50,298 nt of DNA from positions 1 to 50,298 of the forward strand of contig JAFIFS010000058.1 in the NCBI GenBank assembly GCA_020831895.1. The letters are read 5' to 3'. Below are positions 26,527-34,776 of this stretch, piece after piece. The DNA is from Chromatiales bacterium. Its GTDB lineage: Bacteria; Pseudomonadota; Gammaproteobacteria; Steroidobacterales; GCA-2729495. Numbering within the stretch: the stretch's first letter is position 1; every line of letters starts with the position of its first letter. The notes under the pieces are model-generated. The model was not told where the DNA came from. It saw only the letters and a list, made by a program, of their open reading frames with translations, and searched no databases. Made by a program: the position numbers and the translations under genes.

Positions 26527-27273
26527 TCAGCCCCGCGCGCTGCCCTGTTTCGCCACGGCGGCGGCCGCAGCAGAGACGGCCGCCGGGTCGCCCAGGAAGT
26601 CGCGCCCCTGTGGGCGAAAGTCGTCGCGGAACGTATAGAGCAGGGGAATTCCTGTCGGGATATTGAACTCGAGCACCTCCCGCTCGGACATGCCGTCGAG
26701 CATCTTGACCAGCGCCCTCAGGCTGTTGCCGTGCGCAACGATCAGTATGTTCTCGCCGGCCTTGAGCCGTGGCGCGATCTCCTGCTCCCACAGGGGCGTT
26801 ACGCGGGCCAGGGTGTCCTTCAGCGACTCGGTCGCCGGCAGCGCCGAGATGCCCCGGTAGCGGGGATCGTGCGCCGGATGGCGCTGGTCACTTTCCTCCA
26901 GCGCCGGCGGGGCGATGTCATAACTGCGTCGCCAGATCTTGACCTGGTCCTCGCCGTGCTCAGCTGCGGTCTCGGCCTTGTTCAGGCCCTGCAGCGCACC
27001 GTAGTGGCGTTCGTTCAGCCGCCAGTCGCGCTGCTCAGGCAGCCACATCCGGTCGAGCTCTTCGAGGATCAGCCACAGCGTGCGGATGGCGCGCTTGAGC
27101 ACCGAGGTGTACGCACGGTCAAAGGTGAAATCCAGCGCTGCCAGCTCGCGCCCCGCCGCGGCGGCCTCCTGGCGCCCCTGCGCGGTAAGATCGACATCCG
27201 TCCAGCCGGTGAACCGGTTCTCGAGGTTCCAGGTGCTCTGGCCATGGCGGCACAGCACGAGCTTGCCAGGCAT
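26527..27273 (-). CDS. gpmA: 2,3-bisphosphoglycerate-dependent phosphoglycerate mutase
   Basis: GpmA interconverts 3- and 2-phosphoglycerate in glycolysis and gluconeogenesis. The 248 residues contain the phosphohistidine motif [18 protein letters not shown], the [18 protein letters not shown] segment ([15 protein letters not shown]) and the second histidine in [14 protein letters not shown]. The length is standard. A short Ala-rich C-terminal tail is extra. It lies between zapE (120 bases upstream) and the gamma-carbonic anhydrase gene. Confidence 0.96.
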   Translation of the reverse strand: MPGKLVLCRHGQSTWNLENRFTGWTDVDLTAQGRQEAAAAGRELAALDFTFDRAYTSVLKRAIRTLWLILEELDRMWLPEQRDWRLNERHYGALQGLNKAETAAEHGEDQVKIWRRSYDIAPPALEESDQRHPAHDPRYRGISALPATESLKDTLARVTPLWEQEIAPRLKAGENILIVAHGNSLRALVKMLDGMSEREVLEFNIPTGIPLLYTFRDDFRPQGRDFLGDPAAVSAAAAAVAKQGSARG

Positions 27274-27393
27274 TTTCGTTCTCCCTTGTGGTCCTGACTG
27301 GCGGCGGAGCAGCCGTCCCTGGCCTGCAGCTGACCGGCTGACGCTGGCGGGCCCCAGCCCACAGTCTAGCAGGCGCAGGCGCCACGGTGGCGC

Positions 27394-28485
27394 TCAGGGC
27401 AGATGCGCGGTCGCGAGATACTCGCGCGACTGCATCTCCTCGAGGCGGCTGCGGGTCCGGATGAAGGGCCCGGCAAGCCGCTCGCCCTGGTAGAGGTCTC
27501 CGAGCGGCACGGCGGCCGAGATGATCAGCTTGACGCGGCGCTCGTAGAACTCGTCCACCAGCGCGACAAGACGCCGAGCCTCGTTCTCGCGCAGCTCGTC
27601 CAGCAGGGGCACGCCGGACAGGATCACGGTCTGGAAACAGCGGGCAATCTCTATGTAGTCATCCTGGCTGCGCGGGCCATCGCAGAGGGCGGCGAACTCG
27701 AACCAGGCGATGCCGTCCGCCCTGCGGCGCATAGGTATCTCCCGGCCATGGATCTCGATCGACGTATCCCTCAGGCCGGCTTCCGGTGCCATCTGGTGGA
27801 AGTAACGCTCGAGGTTCAGCTCTGCAGCCTCGTCCAGTGGCGAGTGGTAGATCTCGGCGCGCTCGAGCAGCCGAAGCCGGTAGTCCACCGGGCCGTCCAC
27901 GTGAAGCACCTCGGTATGGCGCGTGATCAGGTCGATTGCCGGCAGGAAGCGCTGGCGCTGCAGGCCGCCAGCATACAGCCCGGCCGGGTGGATGTTCGAT
28001 GTCGCCACCAGCGTAACACCATGCTCGAACAGGTGCTCCAGCAGCTTGCCCAGGATCATCGCATCGGCAATGTCGTTGACGAAGAACTCGTCAAAGCAGA
28101 GCACGCGGGCGCGGCCGGCGATCTCCCGCGCCACGGCGCGCAGCGGGTCGGGCTCCGAGCGCAGCTCGCGCAGCCTCCCGTGCACACGGTACATCAGGCG
28201 GTGGAAGTGCTGGCGCAGCTTGTCTTCGAAAGGGAGGCTCGTATAGAACAGGTCCATCATGAAGGTCTTGCCACGACCCACGCCACCCCAGAGGTAGGCC
28301 CCCGTGACCGGGGCTGCCGGCCTGCGCCGGCCCAGAAAACGCGCCAGCCACCCTCCGTTGGCGGGATGGCGCGCGCACAGCGTCGCACGCACGCGCTCCA
28401 GCGAGGCGAGCGTCTCCCATTGCACGGAATCATGCGCAAGGCCATGCTCCTCGAGAGCCCTGGTATAGCGATCCTGCAGCTGCAT
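27394..28485 (-). CDS. zapE: Cell division protein ZapE (AFG1-like ATPase)
   Basis: ZapE is an AFG1-type P-loop ATPase that acts at the division ring under stress and low oxygen. The 363 residues carry Walker A in WGGVGRGKTFMMDLFY and Walker B in VLCFDEFFVNDIADA. Sensor-like segments include LVATSNIHPAGLYAGGLQRQ, and the C-terminal motif is LVDEFYERRVKLIISA. The length matches the family (about 370). It is divergent from the ETF-QO gene with 119 bases between. Confidence 0.94.
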   Translation of the reverse strand: MQLQDRYTRALEEHGLAHDSVQWETLASLERVRATLCARHPANGGWLARFLGRRRPAAPVTGAYLWGGVGRGKTFMMDLFYTSLPFEDKLRQHFHRLMYRVHGRLRELRSEPDPLRAVAREIAGRARVLCFDEFFVNDIADAMILGKLLEHLFEHGVTLVATSNIHPAGLYAGGLQRQRFLPAIDLITRHTEVLHVDGPVDYRLRLLERAEIYHSPLDEAAELNLERYFHQMAPEAGLRDTSIEIHGREIPMRRRADGIAWFEFAALCDGPRSQDDYIEIARCFQTVILSGVPLLDELRENEARRLVALVDEFYERRVKLIISAAVPLGDLYQGERLAGPFIRTRSRLEEMQSREYLATAHLP

Positions 28486-28604
28486 GCGGCGGTTCCCGGA
28501 AGGGCGCCCACTCTACAGCGCAGGCACGCCGGCGCAAAGCCGGGCCAAGGGGCCACGGTGCTACAATCCGGCCCCGGCGCCCCTGCCCCAGCACCGGAGT
28601 ACCC

Positions 28605-30254
28605 ATGTCCGAGCGCGAATCGATGGAGTTTGATGTCGTCATCATCGGCGCCGGCCCCTCAGGCCTGGCTGCCGCCTGCCGGCTGCTGCAACAGGCAAAG
28701 GCCGATGGACGTGAGCTCAATGTCTGCGTGATAGAGAAAGGCGCGGAAATCGGTGCGCACATCCTGTCGGGCGCCGTCTTCGAGCCGACCGCGCTCAGTG
28801 AGCTGTTCCCCGACTGGAAGGACCGTGGCGCACCGGTCAGCACCTCGGTCACGCATGACGATTTCCTGTTCCTGCGCGGCGAGCATGCCTCTATGCGGGT
28901 ACCCCATGCGCTGATCCCGCGCCCGATGCGCAACGAGGGCAACTACATCATCAGCCTCGGCCGCCTCTGCCAGTGGCTGGCCAGCCAGGCCGAGGACCTT
29001 GGAGCAAACGTGTTCCCCGGCTTTGCCGCCGAACGCGTGATCCTCGAGGATGGCCGTGTCTGCGGCGTGATCACCGGTGACATGGGTCGGGGTGCCGATG
29101 GCCAGCCAAAAGACGGATTCACGCCCGGCTATGAACTCAGGGCGCGCTACACGATTTTTTCCGAGGGCTGCCGGGGCAACCTCGGCAAGGAGCTGATCAA
29201 GCACTTCAGGCTGAACGAGGGCCGCGACCCTCAGCACTACAGCATCGGGCTCAAGGAGATCTGGACCATCGACCCGGCGCTGCACGAGGAGGGCAAGGTC
29301 GTGCACACCTTCGGCTGGCCGCTGGCCAGCGACACAGAGGGCGGCGGCTTCCTCTACCACGCATCCGGCAACCAGGTTTATCTGGGCTACATCGTCGCAC
29401 TCAGCTATCGCAACCCTCACCTGAGCCCGTTTCACGAGTTCCAGCGCTGGAAGCAGCACCCGGCGATCCGCCGCTATCTCGAGGGCGGCGAACGGATCAG
29501 CTACGGCGCCCGGGCGATCAACAAGGGTGGACTGCAGTCGCTGCCGCGCCTGGTTTTCCCCGGCGGACTGCTGGTCGGCTGCGAGGCGGGCTTCCTGAAC
29601 AACGCGAAGATCAAGGGCTCACACACGGCGATGAAGACCGGGATGCTTGCGGCTGAGTCCGTCTACGCGGCACTGTCCGCGCAGGACGGGCCTGCCGTGC
29701 TGGAGGACTTCCCGCAGCGCGTGCGCGACTCCTGGGTCTGGCGTGAACTGCACCAGGCCCGCAACTTCGGCCCGGCACAGAAGAAGTTCGGTACGCTGGG
29801 CGGCGCGGTGTTCAGCTACATCGATCTCAACCTGTTCGGCGGCCGCCTGCCGTTCACGCTGCGCAACCGCCAGCCCGATCATGCCTGCCTCGACCCGCTG
29901 GACAAGGCCCGGCCGATCGAGTACCCGAAACCCGACGGCAAGATCAGCTTCGACCGCCTCTCGTCAGTGTTCGTGTCGAACACGAACCACGAGGAAGACC
30001 AACCCGTGCACCTGAAGCTGCGGGACCCTTCGATACCGATCGAGCGCAACCTGCCACGCTACGGGGAGCCTGCCCGGCTCTACTGCCCGGCCGGCGTTTA
30101 TGAGGTGGTTGATGGTGAAGACGGCCGTCCGGCGTTCCGGATCAACGCGCAGAACTGCGTCCACTGCAAGACCTGCGACATCAAGGACCCGGCACAGAAC
30201 ATCCACTGGACCGTGCCCGAAGGCGGCGGCGGGCCGAACTACAGCGGGATGTAG
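28605..30254 (+). CDS. Electron transfer flavoprotein-ubiquinone oxidoreductase
   Basis: ETF-QO is a membrane-associated flavoprotein that passes electrons from acyl-CoA dehydrogenases, through ETF, to ubiquinone. The 549 residues begin with the FAD-binding motif VVIIGAGPSGLAAACRLL. They end with a ferredoxin-like [4Fe-4S] motif (NCVHCKTCDIKDP) and the typical terminus GGGGPNYSGM. The segment GLQSLPRLVFPGGLLVGCEA is the quinone-site region. ATG 28605 has CCGGAG upstream; ATG 28623 would also be in frame. TACAAT at 28562-28567 could be a -10 box. No etfAB genes are in the window. Confidence 0.96.
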   Translation: MSERESMEFDVVIIGAGPSGLAAACRLLQQAKADGRELNVCVIEKGAEIGAHILSGAVFEPTALSELFPDWKDRGAPVSTSVTHDDFLFLRGEHASMRVPHALIPRPMRNEGNYIISLGRLCQWLASQAEDLGANVFPGFAAERVILEDGRVCGVITGDMGRGADGQPKDGFTPGYELRARYTIFSEGCRGNLGKELIKHFRLNEGRDPQHYSIGLKEIWTIDPALHEEGKVVHTFGWPLASDTEGGGFLYHASGNQVYLGYIVALSYRNPHLSPFHEFQRWKQHPAIRRYLEGGERISYGARAINKGGLQSLPRLVFPGGLLVGCEAGFLNNAKIKGSHTAMKTGMLAAESVYAALSAQDGPAVLEDFPQRVRDSWVWRELHQARNFGPAQKKFGTLGGAVFSYIDLNLFGGRLPFTLRNRQPDHACLDPLDKARPIEYPKPDGKISFDRLSSVFVSNTNHEEDQPVHLKLRDPSIPIERNLPRYGEPARLYCPAGVYEVVDGEDGRPAFRINAQNCVHCKTCDIKDPAQNIHWTVPEGGGGPNYSGM

Positions 30255-30281
30255 GCACTAACCGGGGCGGCTGCGAATTCG

Positions 30282-30405
30282 TTTGGGAGAAAATTCCTGT
30301 GGGAGCGAATTCCTGTGGGAGCGAATTCATTCGCGAACCCGGATTCTCCCTTGCCCCCTTCTGAACCAGAGAAAGAAAAGATTCGCGGCTGAAGCCGCTC
30401 CTACA
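30282..30405. repeat. REP-like cluster with three tandem units and one inverted unit
   Basis: Two full 16-base units (30282-30297 and 30298-30313) run straight into a third that continues as a longer palindromic unit (30314-30338). The core is TGTGGGAGCGAATTC. An inverted unit at 30381-30405 (ATTCGCGGCTGAAGCCGCTC) closes the cluster. The inverted unit supplies the TAG stop of tesB at 30401-30403. The units belong to the same family as those at 25850-25998. Confidence 0.8.
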
Positions 30406-31264
30406 CGGGCTTGCGCGGGCGGATCAGCCCTTCCTGGGCAGTCGAGGCCACCAGGGTACCGTCACGACGGAAAACCTGGCCACGAGCCAGCCCGCGCGCG
30501 CCGGAGGCGCTGGGACTGTCGAACGAGAACAGCAGCCAGTCGTCCAGCCGGCAGGAACGATGGAACCACATCGCGTGGTCGAGGCTGGCCATCTGAACCT
30601 GGCCATCGACGAAACGGACGCCGTGCGGCAGCGTCGCCGTACCCAGCAGCTCATAGTCCGACAGGTAGGCCAGCAGCGAGGAGTGCAGCACCGGGTCGTC
30701 CGGCACCGGGTCCACTGCGCGCATCCAGACGTGCTTGGCCGGCTCCATGGGGCCAGGGTCCGGGGCGTCGGCGCGGCGCACCGGGCGCACGTGAAAAGGC
30801 CGGCGCCGCGTCAGGAACTCGCGCATGCGCGGCGACAGGCTGGCCAGGCGCTTGGCCGGCACATCCCCGATGTCGCGCAGGGACTCGGGATCAGGCACCT
30901 CGGGCATCGTCGCCTGGTGTTCAAGGCCATCCTCGCGCACCTGGAAGGAAGCCGTCATGTTGAAGATCTGGCGGCCATGCTGGATTGCGACCACGCGACG
31001 GTTGGAAAAGCTGGCGCCGTCGCGCGCGGGATCGACTTCGTAGACGATGGGCGCGTTGACGTCTCCGCGACGCAGGAAATATGCGTGCAGCGAGTGCACC
31101 AGGCGCCCCTCGACAGTCCTGCTGGCCGCCGACAGCGCCTGGCCCAGCACTTGCCCGCCGAACACCTGCGGGCTGCCGATGTCCCGGCTCTCGCCCCGGT
31201 AGATGTTGACCTCGATCTGCTCCAGCCTGAGTAGTCCGAGCAGGTCGGCGAGCATGGGGTCCAT
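30401..31264 (-). CDS. tesB: Acyl-CoA thioesterase II
   Basis: TesB hydrolyses medium- and long-chain acyl-CoA. The 287 residues form two hot-dog domains. Motifs include FGGQVLGQALSAASRTV near the N-terminus and SLDHAMWFHRSCRLDDWLLF with the catalytic Asp. ARGLARGQVFRRDGTLVAS is the classic C-terminal signature. The length matches TesB (286). The C-terminus RPRKPV is followed directly by a TAG inside a REP unit. It is divergent from the DUF1499 gene. Confidence 0.95.
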   Translation of the reverse strand: MDPMLADLLGLLRLEQIEVNIYRGESRDIGSPQVFGGQVLGQALSAASRTVEGRLVHSLHAYFLRRGDVNAPIVYEVDPARDGASFSNRRVVAIQHGRQIFNMTASFQVREDGLEHQATMPEVPDPESLRDIGDVPAKRLASLSPRMREFLTRRRPFHVRPVRRADAPDPGPMEPAKHVWMRAVDPVPDDPVLHSSLLAYLSDYELLGTATLPHGVRFVDGQVQMASLDHAMWFHRSCRLDDWLLFSFDSPSASGARGLARGQVFRRDGTLVASTAQEGLIRPRKPV

Positions 31265-31349
31265 CGCAAGTCCCTGGTGAAAGTGCTGGCGGGCCGGTGC
31301 CCTGATTCTATACGCTTGGCCACAGGTGCCGCACGAGGGGGGATCTTCG

Positions 31350-32108
31350 ATGAAAGACGCGCTTGCTCCACGCAGCCAGAAGGGCTCGGTGCTGTGCTCG
31401 ACAGCGATCTGGTCCGCGCTGATCGGTATCGCGCTGCTGCTGGTCTCCGGACCAGGTTACCGGCTGGGGCTGCTCCCGCTGGTCGGTGGTCTGCTGACCT
31501 ATGTCGTCGCCAGCATCGCGTTCATCGCCGCCTTCCTCGTCGGCGGGATCGGGCTTCTGCGCAGTGGCGGTACCGGCGGTGCTGCCTCGCAGGCGCTGAG
31601 CTGGGCGGCTTTTCTCGTCGGTCTCGCGTTCACCGTGAACAACGGGCTGTGGATGCGCGCCGCCGCTGCCTCGCCACCGATCCACGACATCACGACCGAC
31701 ACGGTGAACCCGCCGGCCTTCGTCGCGGTGCTGCCACTGCGAGCGCAGGCTGCCAATCCGCCGGATTACGCAGGCGAGGAGATCGCCCGCCAGCAGCGTG
31801 CCGCCTATCCCGACATTGTCACGCTGCAGACGGACGCACCGCCGGAAGAGGTCTTCGCCCGCGCGCGCGAGGTCGTCGAGCGCATGGGCTGGGCGCTGGT
31901 CGATGCGAGCGAGGCCGAGGGCCGGATCGAGGCGACCGACACCACGTTCTGGTTCGGCTTCAAGGACGACATCGTGGTCCGCATCGAGCAGCGGGACGGC
32001 GGCACCGCCGTCGACCTGCGCTCCAAGTCCAGGGTCGGCCAGGGGGACGTGGGCGCCAACGCAAGGCGCATACGGGTCTTCTTGCAGCGGCTGCAGGCAG
32101 CGCTCTGA
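31350..32108 (+). CDS. DUF1499 membrane protein
   Basis: The 252 residues have three membrane helices in the N-terminal 110 residues (AIWSALIGIALLLVSG, VVASIAFIAAFLVGGIGLL, ALSWAAFLVGLAFTV). A soluble DUF1499 domain follows, with DIVTLQTDAPPEEVFARA and IEATDTTFWFGFKDDIVVRI. The function of DUF1499 is not known. I chose ATG 31350, preceded by GAGGGGGGA, over the upstream GTG. It is a single gene whose end converges on alkB. Confidence 0.82.
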   Translation: MKDALAPRSQKGSVLCSTAIWSALIGIALLLVSGPGYRLGLLPLVGGLLTYVVASIAFIAAFLVGGIGLLRSGGTGGAASQALSWAAFLVGLAFTVNNGLWMRAAAASPPIHDITTDTVNPPAFVAVLPLRAQAANPPDYAGEEIARQQRAAYPDIVTLQTDAPPEEVFARAREVVERMGWALVDASEAEGRIEATDTTFWFGFKDDIVVRIEQRDGGTAVDLRSKSRVGQGDVGANARRIRVFLQRLQAAL

Positions 32109-32116
32109 CCCTCCCT

Positions 32117-32761
32117 TCAGGCAGCAGCCCGGCGCAGCGTCAGGTTGTAGCGCAGCTCCCCGGTTTTCGGATGGCGGCCCCGGGCCACGGGAGCGATGCC
32201 GTGAAAGCACATCCTGCTCTCACCGCCGAACACCAGCGCGTCGCCGTGGGCCAGCGTCACCCGCCGCGCCTTGTCGCCGCGACGCAGGCCGCCCCACAGG
32301 AAGACGGCAGGCAGGCCCAGGGAGACCGAGACGATGGGCTGGCTCATATCCGCCTCGTCACGGTCCTGGTGCAGGCCCATGCGCATGCCGGGCCGGTAGG
32401 CGTTGACCAGGCAGGCATCGGGCTCGAAGCCGGCGTAGCCCGCCTCCCCTGCCAGCTGACGGGCAAGCTGCGCGACCAGCTCGGGCATCGGGGGCCAGGG
32501 CCTGCCGGTCAGCGGATCCTCAGCCGAATAGCGGTACCCCCGCCGGTCGCTGATCCAGCCCAGGCGCCCGCAGTTCGTCATTGGCGCGCAGATGCGCCGA
32601 CCGCCGGGCGTCAGCATCTGGCGCAGAGGCACATCCCGGATCACTTCGGCAATGGCGTCCAGCAGTCCGCCAGCCTTGGCCAGCGCACGACCTGGCATAT
32701 GCCAGGCGCCCGGGCCGAGCTCGACCGGGACCGGCTCAAGCAGCGTGATCTGGCCGCGCAT
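32117..32761 (-). CDS. alkB: Alpha-ketoglutarate-dependent DNA repair dioxygenase AlkB
   Basis: AlkB removes methyl groups from 1-methyladenine and 3-methylcytosine in DNA. The 214 residues contain the iron ligands HQD (GLHQDRDEADM) and the distal His in MCFHGIAP. The 2-oxoglutarate-binding arginines are in RYNLTLR. The segment NAYRPGMRMG and the family end are intact. The frame opens further, but ATG 32761 gives the family length. This start lies 26 bases inside the amidase gene, so the pair is co-transcribed. Confidence 0.92.
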   Translation of the reverse strand: MRGQITLLEPVPVELGPGAWHMPGRALAKAGGLLDAIAEVIRDVPLRQMLTPGGRRICAPMTNCGRLGWISDRRGYRYSAEDPLTGRPWPPMPELVAQLARQLAGEAGYAGFEPDACLVNAYRPGMRMGLHQDRDEADMSQPIVSVSLGLPAVFLWGGLRRGDKARRVTLAHGDALVFGGESRMCFHGIAPVARGRHPKTGELRYNLTLRRAAA

Positions 32762-34241
32762 GAGAACGGTAGCCTGCGTCGGACCAGATAGGTTCCGGCA
32801 TGGGCCCGCGCACCTGCTCGATCCAGGCTGCCATCGCCAGCACATCCCGGTCCGCAAAGCGGGGGCCAATGACCTGCAGACCGTACGGCAGGCCGTCCGG
32901 GTCCAGCCCCGCCGGCACGACGGCTGCCGGCAGCCCGAGCGTGCTGGCCGGCAGGAGCCACGACATATGCTGCAGCACCGGCGCCGGCTGGCCACCCAGC
33001 GGCTGCTCGCGCAGCTCGAGCCGTGTGCTGTCGTGCGGGGGGGCCACCGTGGGAGCCACCGGGCACAGCAGCAGCCGCCACTCGGAAAAGAAGGCCTCGA
33101 AGCGCAGCCGCCAGGTCGCCTGGCGCTCGCGCGCGGCCAGCCAGTCGCGGTGCGACTGAGTCAGGCCCCGGGCCAGACGGTCGGCGACCGGGTGCTTGCG
33201 CTGGCTGGCACGCCGCTGCTGCCAGGCGAATACGTCGTCCGGGAGTTCGCCGCAGAGCTCGCCGTACATGAGCCGGCAGTGCAGCTCGAAAAAAGCCTGC
33301 GCATCGAAGCCAGCGGGACCCGCCCCGGCGAGACGCAGTCCCGCGGCAGCCAGCCGGTCAGCGAGGCTGGCGAGGCCTTCGCGCACGGCCGGGTCGGGCG
33401 GACAGAAGGGGTCATCCAGCCACAGCGCGACGGGCCGGCTGCCCGGGCACGGCATCGCGTCGGGGAGCTTGAGCGACCAGCCGCGGGCCTCGACCGGGCC
33501 CGGTCCCGCCAGCACCTCGAACAGCCGGGCGAGCCCGGAGACATCACGGCTCATTGGCCCCAGCACCGCGAGCTCACGGTCGCGCGTCAGCGCACCCGGC
33601 CCGAAGCGGGCGCCCTGCAGCGGAACCAGGCCGTGGGTAGGCTTCAGCGCGCAGACACCACAGAAATGCGCCGGCAGGCGCAGCGAGCCGGCCAGATCGC
33701 TGCCCAGCTCCGCAGCGCTGAACCCCGCGGCAATGGCGGCGGCACCACCGCCGGAAGAACCACCCGGAGTCCGGTCCAGGGCCCAGGGGTTGGCGGTGGT
33801 GCCAAAGGGCTCGTTGGTCGTCTGGAAGTCGCTCGCGTAGAGCGGCAGGTTCGTCTTGCCGAGGACCACCGCGCCGGCCGCCCGAAGGCGGGCCACGGCC
33901 AGGGCATCAATCGTGGACTGCGGGGCCACCGGCGGGTCGGCGCCGCAGCTGGTCGGGAGCCCCGCGAGATCGATCGCGTCCTTGATGGTGATGGGAAGGC
34001 CGTGCAGCAGCCCCGGCGGATGGCCATCGCGCAGGGCCCTATCGGCCGCAGTGGCCTCCTCACGGGCAGTGGCGAAGCGGCGCACGACGACGGCATTGAG
34101 CTGCACATCACGCGCCTCGATGCGCGCGACCCGTTCATCGACGAGGCCTGCGGCTTTCTCCTGGCCGGAACGGAGCGAATGGAGCAGCGCGGCTGTGCCG
34201 CGCGGCTCTGCCGACGCGGCGGCTGAGCCGTCAGTCGCCAA
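32736..34241 (-). CDS. Amidase signature family protein
   Basis: The 501-residue protein carries the Ser-cisSer-Lys triad of amidases. The Lys is in TIKDAIDLAGLPTSCG, and the glycine-serine block is TPGGSSGGGAAAIAAG. The catalytic Ser is in LGSDLAGSLRLPAHFCGV. It has no signal peptide. The context (MaoC dehydratase before, AlkB after) does not show the substrate. Its start lies 11 bases inside the end of the MaoC gene. The family includes GatA, but there is no gatC or gatB here, so it is not tRNA amidation. Confidence 0.88.
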   Translation of the reverse strand: MATDGSAAASAEPRGTAALLHSLRSGQEKAAGLVDERVARIEARDVQLNAVVVRRFATAREEATAADRALRDGHPPGLLHGLPITIKDAIDLAGLPTSCGADPPVAPQSTIDALAVARLRAAGAVVLGKTNLPLYASDFQTTNEPFGTTANPWALDRTPGGSSGGGAAAIAAGFSAAELGSDLAGSLRLPAHFCGVCALKPTHGLVPLQGARFGPGALTRDRELAVLGPMSRDVSGLARLFEVLAGPGPVEARGWSLKLPDAMPCPGSRPVALWLDDPFCPPDPAVREGLASLADRLAAAGLRLAGAGPAGFDAQAFFELHCRLMYGELCGELPDDVFAWQQRRASQRKHPVADRLARGLTQSHRDWLAARERQATWRLRFEAFFSEWRLLLCPVAPTVAPPHDSTRLELREQPLGGQPAPVLQHMSWLLPASTLGLPAAVVPAGLDPDGLPYGLQVIGPRFADRDVLAMAAWIEQVRGPMPEPIWSDAGYRSHARPDHAA

Positions 34242-34698
34242 AGAAGTACAGGGCTATCGACTCCGAGATGCAGGCCGGCCTGGTCTCGCCCTCGATCTCG
34301 ATCGTGTTCTCGAGGATCACCTGGGCGCCACCGGCACGCTGGCGGCAGGAGAGCAACACCGAACGCATCCGGATCCGCTTGCCGCTGGCCACCATGTTCT
34401 TGAAGCGAACCTTGTTGAGGCCATAGTTGATCACGCGCGTGACGCCACGGAACTCGACAAAGTCCTCGAGCATACGGGGCGTCAGCGAGACCAGCAGGTA
34501 CCCATGGGCGATGGTGCCCCCGATCGGCAGCTCGGCGCGGGCGCGCTCGGGGTCGGTGTGGATCCACTGGTGGTCGTCGGTAGCCTCGGCGAACAGGTCG
34601 ATGCGCTTCTGGTCGACGAGCAACCAGTCAGAGACGCCGACCTCCTGGCCTTCCAGTACCTTGATGTCCTCGATCGAACTGACGATTCGGCGTGCCAT
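34231..34698 (-). CDS. MaoC-like (R)-enoyl-CoA hydratase
   Basis: This 155-residue hot-dog protein has the hydratase 2 motif DDHQWIHTDPERA, with the catalytic Asp and His, and IAHGYLLVSL. It resembles PhaJ- and NodN-like dehydratases that hydrate enoyl-CoA. The frame opens up to 34902, but ATG 34698 with GGAGAG about 10 bases before it fits the family. A TATAAT box at 34732-34737 on this strand is a likely -10 element. The gene is divergent from the MFS exporter. Confidence 0.88.
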   Translation of the reverse strand: MARRIVSSIEDIKVLEGQEVGVSDWLLVDQKRIDLFAEATDDHQWIHTDPERARAELPIGGTIAHGYLLVSLTPRMLEDFVEFRGVTRVINYGLNKVRFKNMVASGKRIRMRSVLLSCRQRAGGAQVILENTIEIEGETRPACISESIALYFFGD

Positions 34699-34731
34699 CG
34701 GCTCGGTGCTCTCCACTGCAGGGTGACGGGC

Positions 34732-34737
34732 ATTATA
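34732..34737 (-). promoter_or_regulatory. -10 box for the MaoC-amidase-alkB operon
   Basis: A perfect TATAAT on the minus strand, 33 bases before the MaoC start. No good -35 is visible. Confidence 0.45.
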
Positions 34738-34776
34738 GGCCTGCGACGCAGCCCCTGTGGTACCCTGCCGGCCGCA

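Noticed and set aside
30282..30338. Tandem 16-base repeats as a CRISPR array
   Set aside because: The units are directly adjacent without spacers, belong to the REP family, and no cas gene is present.
33856..34776. N-terminal extension of the MFS frame
   Set aside because: It overlaps the amidase and MaoC genes on the other strand; homology starts at ATG 34777.
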